A stretch of DNA of 64,000 nucleotides, taken from the NCBI GenBank assembly GCA_022592445.1, contig JABYQR010000183.1, positions 24,892 through 88,891 on the forward strand. Direction: 5' to 3'. Below the pieces are notes generated by a model. The model did no database searches. It was given only the letters and a program-made list of their open reading frames with translations, and was not told the origin of the DNA. Below, one piece after another: positions 59,806-64,000 of this stretch. Position numbers and translations under genes: made by a program. Source of the DNA: Cytidiella melzeri. Lineage: Eukaryota > Basidiomycota > Agaricomycetes > Polyporales > Irpicaceae. How positions within the stretch are numbered: the first letter of the stretch is position 1; each line of letters begins with the position of its first letter.

Positions 59806-59818
59806 GGGGGTGGTCGGA
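59806..59818 (+). repeat. right target-site duplication of the LINE
   Basis: GGGGGTGGTCGGA directly after the A tail, identical to 53753-53765. Confidence 0.88.
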
Positions 59819-59855
59819 AATACCCGGCTAGTTCCATCAGTCCCTATAAGGCAAT
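59813..59855. repeat. X-unit boundary repeat, copy b (LINE insertion point)
   Basis: GTCGGAAATACCCGGCTAG followed by TTCCATCAGTCCCTATAAGG, matching 63636 closely. The LINE duplicated the first bases of this block, so it landed exactly at a unit boundary. Confidence 0.65.
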
Positions 59856-59968
59856 TCATGTAGGATGGCCCCGCATGCTCATAGAATTCAATACGGCGGA
59901 AGGGTGAATCAGCCATATTTCATAGTCTGTTAGAATATACAACGCAAAAAACCAAGCATGGCTAAACT

Positions 59969-60749
59969 CTACTTGGACGTCTTCTCTTCTGCGCACAGTC
60001 TCGCTCCCAAAATTGGCTGGAAGATGAGCCTCGGCGGTTCGCCTTCCTTGCACTCGAAGTCTTCCACGTGCTCCAGAGCCAAAATTCTGATATCCTTCAC
60101 GGAGAAACGTCCCAGCCACCAGTCGTGTTTGTCATTGTAGTCCGACAATGATTTAGATTTCTCCTAGTGAAAGTGTATAGCCAACCTCTCTGTCGGGTAA
60201 TACAACACAGCTATACTCACCTCAAGATAACTTGTGACAAATATCCCAATCAGCCCAAGCCATAGTTTGCAGTATTCGCTTTGGTCCTCCATGTCAAACT
60301 CAATGGGAACTGGGAACACCTCAGCAGGGTACCCAGGCCACTATCATTTGCGAAACTCGTAAGCATCGTCTGTACGACAACTTGACAACGGGAAGAGAAG
60401 AAAGAATCCCACCTGTACGCGTAACCTCAGTGGATTGAAGCGCTCTTGGATCCTGTACGGGAACACTTTCTCTGCGGTAATCTCATCGAACGCGCCTTCG
60501 CAAATCGACTCGAGGCTGGCTCCGAGTTCCCCGTTGGATTTGAGGTTGACTCGACCAGCTTGACCCTTTGGGTATAAACAAGACGGGTATGACAATACAG
60601 GTACCATAAACCAATTCGAATCTACGAGGTCGGGGTACTGGGTGAAAGTGTGTAACTTGAACGAGCCCAGCGTGTGTCAGCTTTAAGACTTGGCGGTGTG
60701 GACTAAGGTGATTACGTACTTTTTGGTACGTCTGGGTCACGGTGAGCAT
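59969..60749 (-). CDS. orphan X-family protein, copy 2
   Basis: Four exons: MLTVTQTYQK (60749-60720); then LHTFTQYPDLVDSNWFMVP...RLRVQ; then WPGYPAEVFPVPIEF...TSYLE; then EKSKSLSDYNDKHDWWLGRFSVKDIRILALEHVED..., ending AEEKTSK at 59969. About 200 residues, all junctions in frame. It shares the YPSCLYPKGQ block with copy 3 and WPGY plus the WWLGRFS segment with all copies. Function unknown. Downstream lie the unit boundary repeat and the LINE tail. Confidence 0.7.
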
Positions 60750-61978
60750 GGCTGGAACGAAGAGTGGCCGAGGTAGAGGATGCGTATGGCCCGGGTGGGA
60801 GCAGGAAGGAGGTTGCGCAATGAGCCGGTGCCAAATGTCCGACTGCCCGATTAGTGACCAACGACCGTACTGCCCGTTTGGGATCGCTGAGCCACCCACC
60901 CTGGATCACGCGTGTGGACGGCCACAATCTCGTGCCTGGTGATCATCAAACATGAGGCAGGCTTACACGGCGCCATGGAAATTTTGGCCGGTGCGTCGAA
61001 GGTCATTTGGAGGACAATGGCTATTGGCATTCACTACACACCGTTGCTCAATCTTCCATTTATTACAGGCAGTCTCGGCATAAAGGGTTTTAACTGTAAC
61101 AAATATTGCGTAAGTATATATATTTCTGAAATAGAAACGATCGCTCACCGAGTTTGCCAGCGAAATCACTGGCAGAATGCCAGCGCGGGCACTCATCCGA
61201 GTCATGAACGTTGTGTTGAGATATTATCACTGCGTCCTCGAAATGTGGCAAATGTGGCCAAGATCACACATCGATACTACATATTCTCACATGCAGGCGT
61301 TCCTATGAAGCTTGAAGATGCGCCCTTCGTCATACATTGGAGTTTTTCGTCTCTGCCGCACGCCCAAACCTCTACGACGGCGCTTCCTAGTTTAGTTCCT
61401 GCCAGGTCGGATATTCATGAGCAATCGACCTATGCAGATGTTTCAGCAGCACGGAGCTCTGGCTTGCGTAGCTATAGAAATCCGTGATAGGAGAAGATAA
61501 TGACCTTGGAATCGTCAAGAAGGTCCGTAATACTAATCCACAGGCGTTGCTGTATCCGACTAGAAGAACAATGATCACCTAACACTCTTGCAGGACACGT
61601 ATAGCCTCGTTTCGTCTGGCCTGTGTTCACGAGACTTTTGTGAACATAGCCTGGCCACAAATCAAAATCTTGAAGGCGTGACGAGAGCAAAGGTTTATTA
61701 CGGAATCGGAGGAGCCTGAGGGAGCAAAAAAACTTGGAAAAAAGCAGGCACGACGACGAGCGCTCAGCGGACCGGACGTAGAAATCATCCTCGAATGCCG
61801 CTGGTTCCTATAGCTGCCTCTTGGAGTCTTGATAGTAACTCACGTAGAAGACTTCAACTTATCGTCATAAACAACTGGTTGTGCTCGTAAATCCGTAGTA
61901 GATTCATTATTAACACAGTCTTAGTGACGCATAGCTCAACAAACCTTGGCGCCCCCCACATGCTATACAGCTGTCAGA
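60750..61978. other. X copy 2 upstream region and spacer
   Basis: Carries a relic with GTGCCTGGTGATCATCAAACA (60937 on) similar to the relics upstream of copies 1 and 3. A 191-codon plus-strand open frame (60912-61487) has no recognisable domain and crosses these relics. I do not call it a gene. Confidence 0.4.
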
Positions 61979-62724
61979 TTATCTGGCTGTGGGCGTTCTC
62001 ACCGCCAATATCGGCTGCAGAACAGTATCTGGCTCTTTGCCGTCCTTGCAATCCAAATCTTCTACATGCTCAACGGCCAAAACAATAATATCTTCTGGAG
62101 AGTAGCGTTCAAGCCACCAGGAGGCGTCTTCCTCACTAGAAGAGTGTGTTCGACTTTGTTCCTGATTGAGATACCTGGTTAGCTGATCGAGCAAATGATA
62201 GTCAAACACACCTCGAAATATCTTGTCACAAATATCCTAACGAGATGCGCCAAATTTTTCGAGTAGGGCTTCTGAACTTCATACGTTTCAGTGCGATATC
62301 CAGGCCACTGTTATCCGCAGCAACAGTGAAAATTGTGAGTTCGTGGGGTTTGCAACTGGTCATGAAAATCGCACATCGATGCGTATCTTGAGCTTCTTTG
62401 ACCACAAGCTGGTATCGTATTCAAATAGTGTTTCTTGAGCGACCCCGATCGACAGGGCATTGCATGATGCCAAGCAGGCTCCAAGTTCTTCGACAAACTT
62501 GATATTGACTCGTCCCACTTGTCCTTTGGGGTAGAGGCAAGAGGGGTATGCCAATGCAGGAACCATAAGACCTGGCACAAACCATTTTGATTCTATGAGA
62601 TCGGAATAGTGCACAGAGGTGTGGTACTAAGATGAGAGGATGAATATATCAGCTCGTATTCTTCGCAGTAAGGACTAATAATAAGAATAAGACGTACTAC
62701 TTGGTATCTTGAGGGAAGTGACAT
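61979..62724 (-). CDS. orphan X-family protein, copy 3
   Basis: Four exons: MSLPSRYQV; then YHTSVHYSDLIESKWFVPG...KIRID; then WPGYRTETYEVQKP...TRYFE; then EQSRTHSSSEEDASWWLERYSPEDIIVLAVEHVED..., ending TPTAR at 61979. About 195 residues. Closest relative in the window is copy 1 (same first exon and almost the same last exon). The upstream kilobase is also shared, so the two arose by segmental duplication. Confidence 0.7.
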
Positions 62725-63795
62725 GGCTGCGATGAGGAATGGGAGGGAGCACGCTTGCGTTTTTAATACGTTTCGGCTTCCCAAGGGCCAGCGTGCCCGT
62801 GGTCTTGAAACAATGTGCTCGCATCCATGGCAGGCCAGTCAAAGTGCTACGAAAAAATACGTCGAGGTATCGTGGCGGTTATGTGGTGACCTTTCTGTTT
62901 CTTCCATTTGGACACTCTCCTGTGTTCAAGCGTACAAATCTATCCCGGGCATAATTTTGTGCCTGGCGATCAACACAAACAAGGTGAGTATACGTACGCG
63001 TAGCGCTCCAAGCAATTTTGGCCTTCCAAACAATTTTGGCCTTAGCGTCTGTGGTCATAAGGATGTAGAACTGACGAGCTGCTGATAAACGATAGAGATG
63101 CATACATCGAGACCGCGGATCGACGTGTGCACTAGCCATAGCGAAGGTGATATGTTGAGCCGTTACAGGAAATCGAGCCTCACGCTGAACTCAAGCAGGG
63201 GCTGTCCCTTACTCGAAAGCGGGAACAATCCATCGGCAGGAGAGCCCAAGAGGCGCAGTGGCCACAGCGCGAGCAGAAATTGCCAAAGAACTCCCGCTGC
63301 AAGGGCCTTGTGCACTGCGAGTACCGAGAGCATACTTATCACGCTTCGAAACGCGTATGAGGAGCACTCAGGAGTGCAAGCATCGAATCAGCATCACCAT
63401 TCTACGAGCTATCGAAAGAATTGTCACTACTGTGAGTAGCGACAGTGAAGGAGTCGTCTTACCGGTGTATATATTGTCATTTAGGTCCAACCTAAAGCAC
63501 CTAATCGGACGTCTGGGCCCAAGCTTGACTGGTGACTTCAAACTCTTCGGCACGGAGTACCTCTGCAAGCTTTTTCAAAAGGAATGTGAGCTTGAATGCT
63601 AGAGATTTGAGAGACTCCTCAGCTCATCAGCGAGTCGTCGGAAATACCCGGCTGTTTCCGTCAATCCCTATAAGGCAATTTACGTAGAGTGGTTGTGCAT
63701 GCTCATTGTCGTTGCTAATAAGTCCAAACGCACAAGCGTGAAGCAACTACAATTCGTCCTCATTACGACAGTGGAAAAGCGATACAAGATTATAA
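62725..63795. other. X copy 3 upstream region with decayed relics
   Basis: Homologous to 52935-53752 but interrupted in all frames. It contains an internal 18-bp echo (CCAAGCAATTTTGGCC / CCAAACAATTTTGGCC at 63009 and 63027). It ends in the boundary repeat at 63636. No gene called. Confidence 0.4.
63636..63678. repeat. X-unit boundary repeat, copy c
   Basis: GTCGGAAATACCCGGCTGTT and TCCCTATAAGGCAATTTACG. It gives the sequence of a boundary without a LINE, useful as an empty-site comparison. Confidence 0.65.
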
Positions 63796-64000
63796 TCAAC
63801 TAAGCATTGCCTGATCTATAGAAAAATGTTTCCTCTTTTGCGCGCATTCTCGCTCCCAGAATCGGCTGGAAGATGAGCTTGGCTGTTCGCCTTCCTTGCA
63901 ATTGAGGTCTTCCACGTGCTCCACAGCCAGAATTCTAACATCCTCTATAGAGAAGCGTCCAAGCCACCAATCGTCTTCGTCATCGTAGATCAACGACGTT
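63796..64000 (-). pseudogene. orphan X-family, copy 4 (partial at the edge, frameshifted)
   Basis: The last exon reads DDWWLGRFSIEDVRILAVEHVEDLNCKEGE, very close to copy 2. Then a one-base loss relative to copy 2 shifts the frame: where copy 2 has PPRLIFQPILG, this copy reads QPSSSSSRFW. The product ends at 63796 with an unrelated tail. The upstream exons are beyond the window, so it may still be expressed with an altered C-terminus. Confidence 0.55.

Noticed and set aside
60912..61487. 191-codon plus-strand frame
   Set aside because: No recognisable motif, overlaps relics shared with other X flanks and has no splice or promoter support.

Overview
The window looks like nuclear DNA of a mushroom-forming basidiomycete (Agaricomycetes). 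Genes on both strands are split by many 47-65 nt GT-AG introns. The protein set is fungal: Apc1, an OPT peptide transporter, a shikimate-pathway DAHP synthase, a PIH1 protein, eIF5A, a SRAP protein, a Def1-like factor and a MAPK-phosphatase-like protein. One tRNA-Asn has an intron, and there is a full-length non-LTR retrotransposon. Exon boundaries were set by hand from splice signals and reading-frame closure. For most genes the exon lengths sum to a multiple of three with a single open frame.

Layout. 1-545: 3' part of a protein kinase gene (-), cut by the window edge. 891-6960: APC1 (+). 7.7-9.1 kb: first copy of a small orphan family, called Y here (-). 9998-12766: oligopeptide transporter (+). 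13175-13284: tRNA-Asn (-). 13.7-15.7 kb: DAHP synthase (-), with a long first intron. 16.4-17.9 kb: PIH1 protein (+). 18.4-19.8 kb: two-LIM protein with microexons (-). 20.1-20.9 kb: eIF5A (+). 20.9-25.5 kb: nested duplications with one intact and two broken Y copies. 25.6-27.6 kb: single-pass membrane protein (-). 27.7-29.3 kb: SRAP/HMCES protein (-). 29.4-31.2 kb: TAF8-like histone-fold protein (+). 31.3-32.6 kb: DUF7918-like protein (-). 33.0-35.6 kb: rhodanese plus dual-specificity phosphatase (-). 36.0-39.2 kb: Def1-like CUE/Q-rich protein (+). 39.9-42.6 kb: membrane-anchored amidohydrolase (+).

The accessory part starts at 42.6 kb. From 42.65 to 50.28 kb lie three tandem units. In each, a gene with four Cys/His finger modules and a PARP-type H-Y-E catalytic domain (-) stands head-to-head with a NADAR-domain gene (+), across about 340-420 bp that carry a conserved block. 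Unit 1 is ruined. Unit 2 keeps the PARP-type gene but has a broken NADAR. Unit 3 has both intact. PARP domains attach ADP-ribose, and NADAR domains are known to act on ADP-ribosyl or NAD-like N-glycosidic substrates. The pair is therefore a candidate writer/eraser module, and this is the strongest candidate for an undescribed system here.

From 50.8 kb to the right edge lie at least five copies of another orphan family, called X here (-), with flanking relics. Inserted among them is a 6.04 kb LINE (53766-59805) with two intact ORFs, a poly(A) tail and a perfect 13-bp target-site duplication. The window therefore pairs a conserved housekeeping half (0.9-42.6 kb, broken only by the Y islands) with a fast-duplicating half (42.6-64 kb). 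No expression or homology search could be run. The names X and Y and all functional links in the accessory half are inferences from sequence alone.
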